In this document: piece after piece, positions 33,201 to 44,514 of the stretch
Numbering within the stretch: the first letter of the stretch is position 1
Layout of the letters: each line of letters begins with the position of its first letter
Source: Tillandsia leiboldiana
Lineage: Eukaryota; Streptophyta; Magnoliopsida; Poales; Bromeliaceae
Direction: 5' to 3'
Assembly: GCA_029204045.2 (NCBI GenBank)
Contig: JAQNDB010000231.1
Location: forward strand, 1-64,000
DNA length: 64,000 bases
Made by a program: the position numbers and the translations under genes
The notes under the pieces: generated by a model
Seen by the model: the letters and a program-made list of their open reading frames with translations, nothing else
Database searches by the model: none
What the model was told of the DNA's origin: nothing

Positions 33201-33457
33201 CATGTGTCCATGCTCCGGAAATACCTTCCCGACCCATCACATATTCTGGACGTCTCTACTCTCGAACTTAAGGAGGACCTGAGTTTCGTGGAAACCCCAG
33301 TGAGAATCCTGGCAAGGGAAAACAAATCGCTGCGAAACCAAACCTTTCCTACGTGAAGGTGCTCTGGAGCAACCAGGAGGAGCGGGAAGCGACGTGGGAA
33401 CTGGAGTCAAAAATGAGGGAGTGCTACCCCAACCTTTTCGCCGCAACCCAGGCTTGA
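30166..33457 (+). pseudogene. pol: TE7 pol: protease end, RT, RNase H, integrase, chromodomain-like tail
   Basis: A single reading frame with all domains in Ty3 order. Protease remainder (DAVLGMDWLSRY), RT from about 30660 (SKIDLQSGYHQLR; catalytic FIDD at 31104-31115), RNase H (YCDASRIGLGG; FSDHQSLKYLFTQKE; NIVADALSRKG), integrase zinc domain (32190-32335), DDE core with Asp 32409, Asp 32592 and Glu 32700 (DD35E), GPFEILERIG and a chromodomain-like end (WSNQEEREATWELES). In-frame stops: TAG 30645, TAG 31590, TAA 31887, TGA 32520, TGA 32979 and TGA 33066, with a 1-bp frameshift near 33345. Comparison with TE4 and TE10 explains the TGA at 32520 and 32979 (CGA codons); the TAG and TAA codons fit C-to-T at CAG and CAA. 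No functional product. Confidence 0.9.
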
Positions 33458-33481
33458 GTTTCGAGGACGAAACTCATTTTT

Positions 33482-33494
33482 AAGAGGTGAGTGG
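33482..33494 (+). other. TE7 polypurine tract
   Basis: AAGAGGTGAGTGG immediately before the 3' LTR, after the group-typical TTTCGAGGACGAAAC. Confidence 0.7.
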
Positions 33495-35226
33495 TGTAGT
33501 AGCCGCTGGTTTGGAAGTACTTTGATCTTTTTATTTGGTTTTATTTACACCGTATTTCGTCTGGGGGGTCCGGAGTGTGACTTTTCTCCTTTTGTCTGGG
33601 CAGGCCGTCGGGGCTCGCGGGTATTTTTACGCAATAAAGCTCGCGAAACGGAGAACGGCGGCTCGATCGGATTTTGATTCCGACTCCGGAATCTCCCAGA
33701 ATAATCTCCGAAAGATTGTTAGCGGTTCGGGCGACCAGCACGGATTCCGAGGCAAACCGGATCCAGGTTCGCACCCGAACCCTCTTTTCTGTTGATCGGG
33801 GGTTTGGGTTTAATTTTTCCCAAACTCAATTCGCCGATCGTTAATTTTGTAATTTCGGGACTTAGAGTTTAAGTCCCATTGTACCTAAACGGCTAATTAA
33901 TTAGTGTTTTGGGGATTAGGTCTTGACCCCCCTTCCTTTCCCCTCACCCTAGGCGTACGTTACCCCGAGCGCGGACGAGGAACGGTTCCCCAACCCCTTT
34001 TTCTTCCCAACGATCGGCGTGGAGTATCGCGGCGGAGCGATCGAGGAGAGGGAAGAACACCGCACACCCTCCGGAACCCGGCACGCAGAACGGGACGATC
34101 CCTCCTCTCCCAAACTCCGTCGACGTAACCGAGGTGAGACGTGGTTTTGCCGTTCTTGGATTTCTTGCTCTTTGCAATCGGGGAGGGGAAAGGGGCACAG
34201 GCGACGGATTCTCCGGAATCCGGCACGCGTGCGCAGCCCCCATGCGGGAGGTGCGCCCGTGCGGCCCGCACGGGGCCGGGCGCGCGCAGCCCCGCATGCG
34301 GGCGGTGAGCCCGCACGGGGCCGGGCGCGCGCGCAGCCCCGCATGTGGGCGGCGAGCCCGCACGGGGCCGGGCGGGCGCACACCCGCGCGTGCGGGCGGC
34401 GCTTCTGCGCGGCCGCACAGGGCCGGGCGCCGCACGGGTCACGTGAACCGGGGGCCGTCCGTGCCTTTGCCCTCGCCCGGGGACGTCGCCGCTGCCGCCG
34501 CCGAATCGGCGGGCCGTGCCTCGCGACTGACCGGGAGGGTCTTGCTGTTCGTTTTTTTCTTCCGAGTTCCGATTTACTGACTTCCTTATGGCAGGTTCGC
34601 GTAGGTCCAGACGAGCGCACCGAGACGCGGAGGGACCTAGCGTCGACTAGCAACGCGACAACGAAAAGGTGGGTTGTATTTCGGGATTTAGCGTCGGGTT
34701 TCCGGCGATGGTACCTTGTTTAATATCAGTGTCTAATCGTGCTAACATGATAGCCCTTGTGGACTTTATCACTGAATTTATTTGGTAGTATGGTTACTTT
34801 GTTCGGTTTGGTACTATGGTTACTTTGCTCGAGGTTGCAGCACGCGCACCCGCGGTTTGGCCACCACAAAGGGTGCGCTTTTTCGAAAAAGTGGTCCATG
34901 ACCCGTGTATACCCACGAGGGGACGCAGCGGGGCCTCTGTAGTTGTGGGGTTTTGATGCACCGAGGTGTGAGCGGTGCGACCCGTCGGTTTAGTTGTCCG
35001 ACGTGGTCGGGTATTGCAGGGTTACAGGCGACCCGTCGGTTTAGTTGTCCGACGTGGTCGGGTATTGCAGGGTTACAGGTGACCCGTTGGTTTGCAGAGT
35101 GATTCTGTATATGCGGCGGATCTGGGCACGCGCCGGGGAAGAAGGTTTTTCAAAAAAAAATTTTACGCGCCAAACACATACCTTTTGTGAAGCGTTTTTG
35201 CTAAAATAAACCCCCGGGGCGTGACA
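33495..35226 (+). repeat. TE7 3' LTR (1.73 kb, internally deleted)
   Basis: Colinear with the 5' LTR up to the second 51-bp repeat, then it jumps at about 35090 from GACCCGT-GGTTT into the TTTGCAGAGTG of SL2, losing about 738 bp including the left arm of SL2. A short GTTT-type microhomology sits at the join. SL1 is at 34844-34878 with one pair broken (ACCGC to ACCAC). Confidence 0.92.
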
Positions 35227-35231
35227 GCTAA
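35227..35231. repeat. Target site duplication of TE7 (right)
   Basis: gctaa, matching 26204-26208. Confidence 0.92.
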
Positions 35232-38200
35232 AAATAAAATAATCTGCTGTAAAAGTAATTTCAACCACTGTACAACTGGAAATAAAGATACAATGTCCAT
35301 CTCCCAAATACGATCATACACAAAGTCCTCTAATACAAAACTTAGAACTCAATAGGGAGATATCTCCAATAAATACATCAGTGTACAGGCTCTCAATATA
35401 TATCATATCCTCAATACATCACTCTCTGATATGAAGAAAAAAATAATTAATCTACTGAAGCTCTCTTCTGAAGGGGTACCGCTACAATCCAACGACGGGT
35501 AGGGAACTAGCTCGCGACTCCCTCGCCTCGGCCATAAGAATCAGCAACAGGAGCAACAGGAACAGGAGTAGAAGTCCCTGGGGAAAAGACACCACGACGG
35601 GTGTGAGAACTACATCCCACAGTAGTTCTCAGTGGGTGCCGCCAACAAGCCCGACGGTCTGCCCACTATGTCTACTAGAGGCATAAAGTAACAAAGTGGT
35701 ACTAAAAGAAAATAACTGGAAAAGAAAGACTCTACACCTACTATGCCTCTATCTAGATGCTCAAAAGTGGAACAGATGGAAACATGATGCATCTACTATC
35801 CCTCAACTCAGATCACCCAATCTACACTGACTGCCTCCTCGGGTCCAGTCAAACCTGCGCCTACCTACTTCCGTTACATCCACGTAGGACCGGACTGACG
35901 TAGGGCGTCCGTGACTGCCAAAACTGGCCCAGCCAGAGGGACTGCGTCGACAAGTCGCGATACAAAAGTAACAATCCACCCCGGGCGTGGCTCTCGAGGG
36001 GCGCGACCCCACCGAGGAAAAGGTATCCGCGCACTCTGTCGCTCAGGTGGCACTGCAGGCTATAGTCCAAAATCCACGCTCACGCTCTGAACAGAAAGAC
36101 TCAGAATCCTCAATGATCTCGCACAACGGTCGGAGCACTCTCAACGACTCAGCTGATCAGCTCTCACGAACACGAGACACTAGCCTCTCCACTAACTCAC
36201 AGCACAAAACACACTGGCTGGAGATACTCCACAGCCAGGATCAACCCACCTCTCTGGGCTAACAAAACTGGTCGGACAACACTCAACGACCCGGGACCAC
36301 CGTCAACCCCGACGGTTCCCAATAACAGAACATCAACCCAACCTGCAGACTCACTGACAGGATAAACTCCACAACAGACACAATAAGGGTCCGGGAACCC
36401 CGAAAGACTAGAATCTATCACCCTAATCAAACAAGAACAGGCGTTAGGCATAGCCTCTCGTTGTTCTCGTCCCAAAGAAAAAGGCAGCCCTTGGAACCCA
36501 GACCACTCGAATCATCTCGAGTGGTTAAATTTATAGGGAAAAGGTGACATTTCGTACTGGAAGCTATTTGATCTGAAAGAAATCCATATTTAATGATTTT
36601 TAGTTCTTTTTAGGAAAACAATTGAAAGCAGGTTTTATATCCAAGCCTCGTAGAGCTAATGCCTTTGTCCAATCAAACAAGAACAGACTCGGCGACCCTA
36701 CGATGCTTGGAAGAAAATATTGGTTGACTAAAAATAATATGTGTGTCCAAAAACAGTTCTGGGTTCAAGGTCCTGCTATCACTGATAAACCGCTGCCACT
36801 AACACAGCGGCGATCGATAAAACAAGAAAATGGAACATCTCGGGACTGCCGTCTATCCAAACGGCTCCCGCCACAGATGATCGATCAACCACATCTACCA
36901 GACTCCACTCTGCTCCCAAGCACGAGTGTAAAATGCATCCCACACTAAAGGAATCCCGACCACTCGGCCCAATACCCAGGCGAGTAACACTATGTCCAGG
37001 AAGGAAAAGAAGTGTGGATGTCTAAAGCGGAATAAACCTAGCCCAAGTTGGAGTTTTCTATTGGTCTGGCTACACATGCAGCATATGACGGGGGTGCTAG
37101 GTCAAGTTCCAAGATAACAACAATTTACATATGGTAGAAAGCAAGGAGATGACAAAATCATCAGGTAAAATAAGGAATAACGATTCCTACATTCTAGCAT
37201 GTTGTACAAGAATTCACTATCATGCATAGCCCTACAATAGCAGGCTTAAAGTACAGTCCATCAATCTTGGAGACAGGGCCCCCACCTGAAAACGCTAATT
37301 GTCCAAGATCCAACAGCTGAAAACACAGGAGCAGCAACCAACAATAATCCACGGTCACAAAATCCCAGAACAACTCCTCCTGGGTACAACACAGGGTTCA
37401 CAGTTACACTTTATTCTAACAATTAACCAAATACACGTAGTCTGAAAATCAGTCCCCAAAGATGCAATTTTTCACCTGCTGAAAGGGCTCCGAAAAAATC
37501 CAATAAAAATACCACAGCGATCCTTGCGTTGAGACATTCGAAACGGGTACCTGAACGCCCAATTCTGAGCCCTGTAGGCCGAGTTACAAATTCCACAACA
37601 CATGTGCGCAAAACCTCACAACAACACGACTGTAAATCCATGCACAGTTAAGGGAGAAAATTGTACCTCCGGGCAAGCCTCAGAAAAATCCAAGAAAAAT
37701 ACGGTGATAATCCCTGCGTCGCGTAGATACAAAAAGTGTATAGGAGCGTCTCAATCCGATGTCCGAGCGCAGAGATAAAAATCCGGCAAGGTGTCGCTGT
37801 CCAGAAATTCCATCAGCGGCAAAGGGGGTTAAAAATGTACCCAGAACCCTAAACAAAGCTCAAATCTGAGAAAAGTAGACAATAAAAGAATCGTAGATCT
37901 ACCTCTCATGAATCCAATGCCGCGTAAAACTCCAAAAACACTGTCGGGGTAGCTCTGTGGACCTCCCAGACCGAAGTGCGACGATCACGAGCCTTCGATG
38001 AAAGTATGTCGCTCTGCGCTACGATGCCGAAGTCGCCGATGCCGCGGCTCCCAAAAAATCCGGGCCTTCTCCACAAGATGCACAGCGAGGAGATCAAAAA
38101 CTTTAGTGAAGGGTGCTGGGTGAAAAGAGCTCGGGAAAAAGCCTCTACACGCAGGGGAAAGGGGCCTTTAAATAGGCTTCACCCGAAAAAATCCAAAAAT

Positions 38201-39107
38201 CAACGAAATTAGGCTTTTGGGCCGATTTTCCGGGCGCTCGCACAAACCGGGCGGCTAGAGCGTTGGGCCCGGGCCAACACTGTGTGCGCCCGGATTAACC
38301 AGGTGATGCCACGTCAGCTCACAACAGGCAACAGCCAACGCCACCCACTCACACGGCGACGCGTGGCTCCATGCGGAAGCCGACACGTGGCCGCCCACAG
38401 CGCGGGAATCGCGCGTCAACGCACCCACGTGCGCGCCTGCGCCCGCCGCCTGCACCTCTGCACGCACACATCCGAGGCGCTCCCCAGCCTGCTCCGTGGA
38501 CCGAGCGTGCTACACCTCACCAACCACACGCCGCCACGTGTCACCCTCCGGTCCACCGTACACCACGCTTTTCCCGTGGACCGCGCCTGCTGCGCCGGCC
38601 AACCGGGAGACGCCACGTGGCCCGCGCCCGGGTGCACGCTCCCGCTGTGGACCGAGCGGCTGCGCCTCAGCCGGCCGCCGCGCTCCGCTGCCCGCCGCCG
38701 CCGCCGGCGCCTCTCCGGCCGCCGGAAGAGTACACCCACTCCTCGAAAACTGTGTTTCCGCGTTCGGGCCCCGAAAAACACAAGTAACTAGTCCATTTTC
38801 AAGGTTTTCGCGCGCTGAATCCGAATCCGCTGTCCATTCTGCCAAATTCCAACTCTAAAAATTGCCGAAGGCATCCGAAAAGGTTTTTTTTGTCCAAACT
38901 TCGCGCTGAGCCAAATTTTAATATCCATTGCGCGCGAAATCACTTCTAAACATTCGACGGGGTCAACTGACTACTCACGATCCATTAAACACACTGAGTC
39001 CATCACTAGTGTCCAATTGGTGCACAAATGCCACCGACACACCATGCAGGCCTCCAGAAGCTGTAGATGTAACCGTAATCAATAAGTGAGAATTTCGGGT
39101 CCTCACA
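35232..39107 (-). repeat. TE6 LTR, main segment (left-contig copy)
   Basis: The minus strand begins TGTGAGGACCCGAAATTC at 39107. With 26082-26208 it makes a 4.0 kb LTR. A GC-rich, CpG-rich block lies at 38220-38760, and a perfect 9-bp stem hairpin at 35605-35630 (GAGAACTAC/GTAGTTCTC) that TE5 shares in diverged form. No coding region; open frames in the GC-rich block are compositional. SL1 and SL2 are absent. Confidence 0.78.
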
Positions 39108-39145
39108 TCCTCCCCGACTAAAAGATAGTTTCGTCCTCGAAACTA
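39108..39145 (-). other. Ty3 internal 3' end (PPT-like) abutting the TE6 LTR
   Basis: The minus strand reads TTTCGAGGACGAAAC, then TTAGTCGGGGAGGA, directly before the LTR start, the arrangement normally found before a 3' LTR. Yet the other end of this LTR has a PBS. No pol is recognisable beyond 39145. Confidence 0.6.
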
Positions 39146-40242
39146 AGGGGCCTTTGGATGTATTTTTCAAAACTAATATAGACTTCAAATTTTAAAAAAC
39201 GGAGCGTAATTTGTGGTTGCAAAATCAACTTTTTGCCATCTCAGCATTTATAGTCCTTTTCTACATCTGTATATATGTAGATACAAAGCATCTTAACAGG
39301 ACCAATTGCCCTCCACAAAATCAGTAAACAGAATGAGCATCGGTAGTGTTTGAATACAAACACAAAATCTATAAGTTTGTTCTAATAAATGAATTTCTTG
39401 GGTTTACGATAATAAGGAATTCTTTGGTCCTCGTACACTATCATCCATGAGAAACCAGTACGAATATAATCTACATTTCCAATTGAACCATGAACAAATA
39501 CTAACAGATTACAAAAAACTTATATACCATAAATAGGATTCTTCATCAAATGTATGAAGAGCAAGCAACCAAGAATGGGGATTTCGTCCGACATGTGAAG
39601 AGCAATACAATGCTCACAAAACTCAGACAAAAATTTAGACTGCAAACCTAAATGGGCAATTAAAGAAATGAGCAAAAGGTATTGTTGAACTAAAGAATAG
39701 GCTGCATATTCAGAACAATACCTGAATGGGCAATTTGCTAGGTATGAAAAGACCATAATAATTGCACTTCATGTACTCGGAGCAATATGTGTGGAAAATA
39801 ACAAATATAATCACCAAGAAAAGATCAGCAGAGGCATAGAATAAAGCTCGGTTTTGCCCATCAATGAGACATAAAATACTCCAATATCAGTACTCCATAA
39901 TCCAGATCTTGATTTTTTTTCTTTTAAAAGTTTTTTCTTTAAAAAAATTTCAAAACCAAAAAACCCAAATCTCAAAAAAACTCAAAAGGAGCAACTTTTG
40001 CAACTTTATCTTCTCTCCCAAAGTAAAGAGCCCATAATCACCAACTAAACCATCACACAAATCATTCAGATGAGTCACACATTTAATCAAACACCAAGAT
40101 GCAAACTTCATATTTATATAATAAAAAACACCACCTTGATTCTATTTCCACACATACTTCAAGTATTTCTTTTCATTTTCTTCAAGTATTACTCTCCATT
40201 TCAGGAAGACCAAAATCACTATAAAAATACGGCTGAATGGCA

Positions 40243-40287
<45 letters not shown>

Positions 40288-40302
40288 TAGTATATATATA
40301 TA
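39146..40302. other. AT-rich non-coding stretch with (TA)n
   Basis: No gene recognised. It ends in a TA microsatellite (40247-40283 and 40291-40302). May be a decayed interior of a TE6-like element. Confidence 0.4.
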
Positions 40303-40637
40303 CAGAGTCCGGCTACTATTTTGGTATCCCGATTTTTTTTTGCACGACTTGACCGTGTAGTTGGCGGCGAAACACCTATTTTTGGTGTATCGAATGCATT
40401 GTGCGTCAAACGGACGCCAAAAACGGACTCAGCGCGCGAAAACAGTCAAAATTGACTATGTTTCGGGCGAATTTGGGCTTACGGGCTGAATTTGCGGTGG
40501 GCCGGTCCACGGCCACCGCACGTGCGCCGGGCGCAGCGAACCCGTGCACCCGCCACGTGGTCGCGCCTCATTGGGTCGCGGCGACCGAAGCGGGGCATGC
40601 GGGGCGCGGCGTGGGGCGAGCGTATATAAATAATTAA
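40303..40637 (+). promoter_or_regulatory. GC-rich block with CACGTGG box and TATA box
   Basis: An abrupt change from (TA)n to GC-rich DNA containing CCACGTGG (about 40553) and ending in TATATAAATA at about 40622-40631. The second copy is 56090-56418. Could be the promoter-proximal end of the MULE or of another element; no terminal repeat was identified. Confidence 0.35.
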
Positions 40638-41567
40638 GCAATTCTATTTTTAATTCAAAGAGCTTGCTAGTTTACTAAATGGTCTTAAATATGCACTAAC
40701 ACCTGCAATCAAATACCGTGATATATGCTACTACAAGAACAACGAAAAACTAATTTGCATCATACATAATTCTTATTGTTACCGAGGACATAAGAAAGCT
40801 ATAATATTTGGCTCCAAGTATAGAATTAATTTCCCAAAGTAAATAATCCTAAATGTAAAAGTCTAGATATAGTAATTGTGTTTGACTCTAATAGGAAAAA
40901 GTGTTTGAAAAGCCATATATGCCTTAGAAGAATAAAATGCCGAAAAGTGTTTAAACATTAAATTTATTTTCAATTACCAGTGAATTTAAAATATCCGAAA
41001 AGAAAGTGCAAAAAGGCAATGGATCTGATTATCTAAACAAATACCAAAATGTAGCACTTTGTAAAAAAAACATGCCAAAAGAAAAATGATGGTGGTCATC
41101 TATGGTGCATTCAAGATTTGCAAGAAATACTGCGCCTAAAATAAGAGATTGCTTGGTTTAGAAAAACATATTTGTTGAACTGAACATGATGAATAAGTGG
41201 CACCTTACTAGAAAATACTTGATAAAGGCCGGGCCTTCATAATAATGCTTTCTTAACTAAGTTTGCTTTGTGCATTTAAAAGTCACACTATGACGAAATT
41301 TCAATAATAAGCGATATATAACTTCAAAATGATAAGAAGAATTAGGCTATGTATAAGAAATGATAGAAAGTATTACAAAAAAGAAATTTATAATACGGAA
41401 ATACATTTATATCTTATCTATTAAAAATTTAGAAAAAATTTGCAAACAAAAATCACCAATTTCATGTTTTTTGCAAAAGAAAACATTTTTTTAGATTTTG
41501 CAGATAATGACTAAAATTTTAATAAACTGACTAAAATATAATTATTCCTCTCTCCTTTCACCACTAG
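40638..41567 (+). other. AT-rich stretch upstream of the MULE exon
   Basis: Many stops in all frames; no coding sequence seen. It ends with a pyrimidine tract and CACTAG acceptor at 41567, so part of it may be a MULE intron. Confidence 0.4.
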
Positions 41568-42576
41568 GATAGAGCAATTTGTTTTATATCTGATCGATTT
41601 TCTGGATTGAGGGAAATAGTGGCTACTATCTATCCTTCAGCACAGGGTCACTCGCATCGTTGGTGTTTTCGACACATGAAAGCAAATATGAATAGTGCTT
41701 CAAAAATAAAATTTGTTAGATAAATTTTGGCAGATCAGAATTGCTTCAGCACCGACGGAATATAATCAGTTGAATGAAGAATTAGATACGTTGGATCATG
41801 ATGCTTGGCAGTGGATCCATGATCTTGATAGATATAAAGAGTACTGGGCAAAGGCATTTGATGGAGGCCGCCGGTTTGGATTGAATACTACGAATCTTTC
41901 TGAATCGTTAAATGGGGTACTTAAGGGCAGTCGTGGTTTGCCTATCACGGCTTTTGTTGCGGCTACATTTATAAGCTTAATAAGTATTTGTTTGATCGCT
42001 GTGCTCACGGTGAAAGTATGACGGACGCGCTAACCCTTAATATCAAAAAATAATTACCGAAAATATAGATACGGTGCGGGACATCGGGTTGACCGATTTG
42101 GACTAATAGAATTTGAAGTCAGATCTGGAGATTTCTCCTTCAAAGTGATCGTGAATGGAACAAATGCAGAATGTTCATGTGGTGAATTTCATCTAACGGG
42201 AATACCTTGCTCGCATATCTTAGCAGTTTATAGTACAACACATATGAGATTAGACTATCATATTTTTTGTTCAGTCTGGTATAGTACGAACTGCTATCGT
42301 GCGACGTATGCACCACATTTTCATCCTGTTCCTGATAGAACGGCACTGGCCACGACCCCAAGGTCCCCCCGATTGTACCGCTCCTATACGAAGGAAGAAA
42401 GGTCGTCCACGATCTACATGTATTCGTAATATAATGGACGAGGGGGGTGGCCGACGAGGAGCATGCTCCATTGTAAACAGACAGGCTATTATAGGAGCAC
42501 TTGTCCACAAAATGTACAAAGAGTGCAACAAGGACGTCGGCGTCTGACTTCCACAATTTTATTTATCTTGTCTTAA
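41568..42576 (+). pseudogene. TE8 MULE transposase, C-terminal exon (error-prone copy)
   Basis: The same exon as 57351-58364, with about eight single-base indels that break the frame (for example around 41693, 41972, 42050, 42083, 42336 and 42360). Most are in homopolymer runs, and the other copy is fully open, so I read these as assembly errors near a contig end and not as mutations. Zinc-finger and SWIM motifs are recognisable in pieces. Confidence 0.75.
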
Positions 42577-42628
42577 TAGTTGCTCTTTTTTAGCTATATG
42601 TTACTAATATATAGATTATATATTGCAG

Positions 42629-42959
42629 ATGGCAGATCACGAGGACGCGGGACCAGTTGATCCGTCGGTCCTATCAGAGCAGCATCTCCATAGGTCAATA
42701 TTTATCAGGACTGAGGTAAGAGCTATAAAATTTTATTTGATATTTTATTGTAATACAAATAAGCTGAATTGGTGTAAAAGCTAACTATATTTGTTTTGGC
42801 ATTACAGGGGCATCGTGCTGTGGAGTTCTCAGAGCATGGGCGCAAGCTCAACCGGTGGGAGCTTGACATTAGTATCTGTACTAGATCTATCTCGACAGTC
42901 TGGATTTACGGGGTAGCACGACTGAGACGCGTGCAGCTGGATCAGGCTTTACTAGGCCC
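42629..42959 (+). pseudogene. TE8 plant mobile domain exons 1-2 (error-prone copy, cut by the gap)
   Basis: Exon 1 is 42629-42715 (ATG GCA GAT...), with GT-AG intron 42716-42807. Exon 2, from 42808, is cut by the N run. The last 100 bases differ from the other copy by several indels and substitutions, as expected at a poorly supported contig end. Confidence 0.7.
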
Positions 42960-43059
42960 NNNNNNNNNNNNNNNNNNNNNNNNNNNNNNNNNNNNNNNNN
43001 NNNNNNNNNNNNNNNNNNNNNNNNNNNNNNNNNNNNNNNNNNNNNNNNNNNNNNNNNNN
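42960..43059. other. Assembly gap, exactly 100 N
   Basis: The conventional length for a scaffold join of unknown size. The flanking sequences are the two ends of one 15.7 kb repeat. Confidence 0.98.
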
Positions 43060-44473
43060 TCGAGTTCCGAGTTACTGACTTCCTTACTCCAGGTTCGCGT
43101 AGGTCCAGACGAGCGCACCGAGACGCGGAGGGACCCAGCGTCGACTACAGCGCGACAACGAAAAAGGTGGGTTGTATTTCCGGATTTAGCATCGGGTTTC
43201 CGACGATGGTACCTTGTTTATATCAGTGTCTAATCGTGCTAACATGAAAGCCCTTGTGGACTTTATTGCTGAATTTATTTGGTAGTATGTTGCTTTGTTT
43301 CGGTTTGGTACTATGGTTACTTTGCTCGAGGTTGCAGCACGCGCACCCGCGGTTTGGCCACCGCAAAGGGTGCGCTTTTCCGAAAAAGTGGTCCATGACC
43401 CGTGTATACCCACGAGGGGACGCAGTGGGCCTCTGTAGTTATGGGGTTTTGATGCGCCGAGGTGTGAGCGGTGCGACCCGTCGGTTTAGTTGTCCGACGT
43501 GGTCGGGTATTGCAGGGTTACAGGCGACCCGTCGGTTTAGTTGTCCGACGTGGTCGGGTATTGCAGGGTTACAGGTGACCCGTCGGTTTAGTTGTCCGAC
43601 GTGGTCGGGTATTGCGGGTTTACAGGTGTTCATGTTATCTTTTCCCTCTTGGGAGGGGTGGTGCTCCGGATAGTTTACGGTTGGACGCATTTCTTTACCC
43701 TGCTTTATTATTATCATTATTGTTTAGTCGCTGACTTCCCACTTTGCGACAGGGTCCTGCAGGGGGGAGAGTTAGGCGACGGTGAGGCCGCGGCAGGAGT
43801 TTCGGGGCCCCTGGAGACCCAAACAGTACTCTCTCTTTTATTTCGCATTTCATTTATTATTTGTAGACTGTGGTGTGGTTCTCGATACCCTCGTGGGGCG
43901 GTGTGGATGTCGGCATGGTATTTAATAATTTATTTATTTTCCTTTCATCTCTGTGGGCCGCTTTAAGAAAAAAAAAGAGCAAACCAAAGAAAAGATTGCG
44001 AAAACTGTTTTCAAAACCGGGTGTCGTGTGGGCACCGTTTTCAAAACCTTGTGGATTTATGGACTGCGAAAATGGATTTCTAAACCTAAGTGTCGTGTGG
44101 GCACTGTTTTCCAAAACCTCTGAGTTTATGTTGCTTTCGAAACGAGTTTTCAAAATCTGGGTGCCGGGTGGGCGCCGTTTTTAAATTGTGGATTTATCCT
44201 TTCAAACTGATCGGCCGTGAGATTTATTATGCAAGTGTGAATGTATGTATGTCTGAAACTGTTGTGATTGAACGGATATCCGTGTTTGGACATTGTACTA
44301 GCCGCGACGCCGTGCATATACAGAGGAGACTCTGTCCGTTTGCAGAGTGATTCTGTATATGCGGCGGATCTGGGCACGCGCCGGGGAAGAAGGTTTTCAA
44401 AAAAAAATTTTACGCGCCGAACACATACCTTTTGTGAAGCGTTTCCGCTAAAATAAACCCCCGGGGCGTGACA
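43060..44473 (+). repeat. TE7 5' LTR, second copy, truncated by the gap
   Basis: Matches 27259-28678. SL1 is at 43341-43375 and SL2 at 44308-44366. Indels relative to the first copy lie mostly in short homopolymers. Confidence 0.9.
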
Positions 44474-44514
44474 GATTAAGATGGTATCAGCTCCTGCGGC
44501 AACAACTGCGAGAG

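Larger units (their letters stand above)
26209..35226 (+). mobile_element. TE7: complete, defective Ty3 chromovirus (Tekay/Del-like), 9.0 kb
   Basis: 5' LTR 26209-28678, PBS 28687, gag, pol, PPT 33482-33494 and 3' LTR 33495-35226, flanked by gctaa on both sides. RT precedes integrase, so it is Ty3; the chromodomain-like tail and the wording of gag and integrase suggest the Tekay lineage. By hand count about 7 substitutions separate the first 350 bases of the two LTRs, roughly 2 percent, pointing to a fairly young insertion. At least six stops, two frameshifts, a missing gag start and a deletion in the 3' LTR make it non-autonomous. It sits inside the LTR of TE6. Confidence 0.93.

Noticed and set aside
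38282..38860. 169-codon and other frames in the GC-rich part of the TE6 LTR
   Set aside because: Several overlapping frames on both strands, no motifs; LTR sequence.
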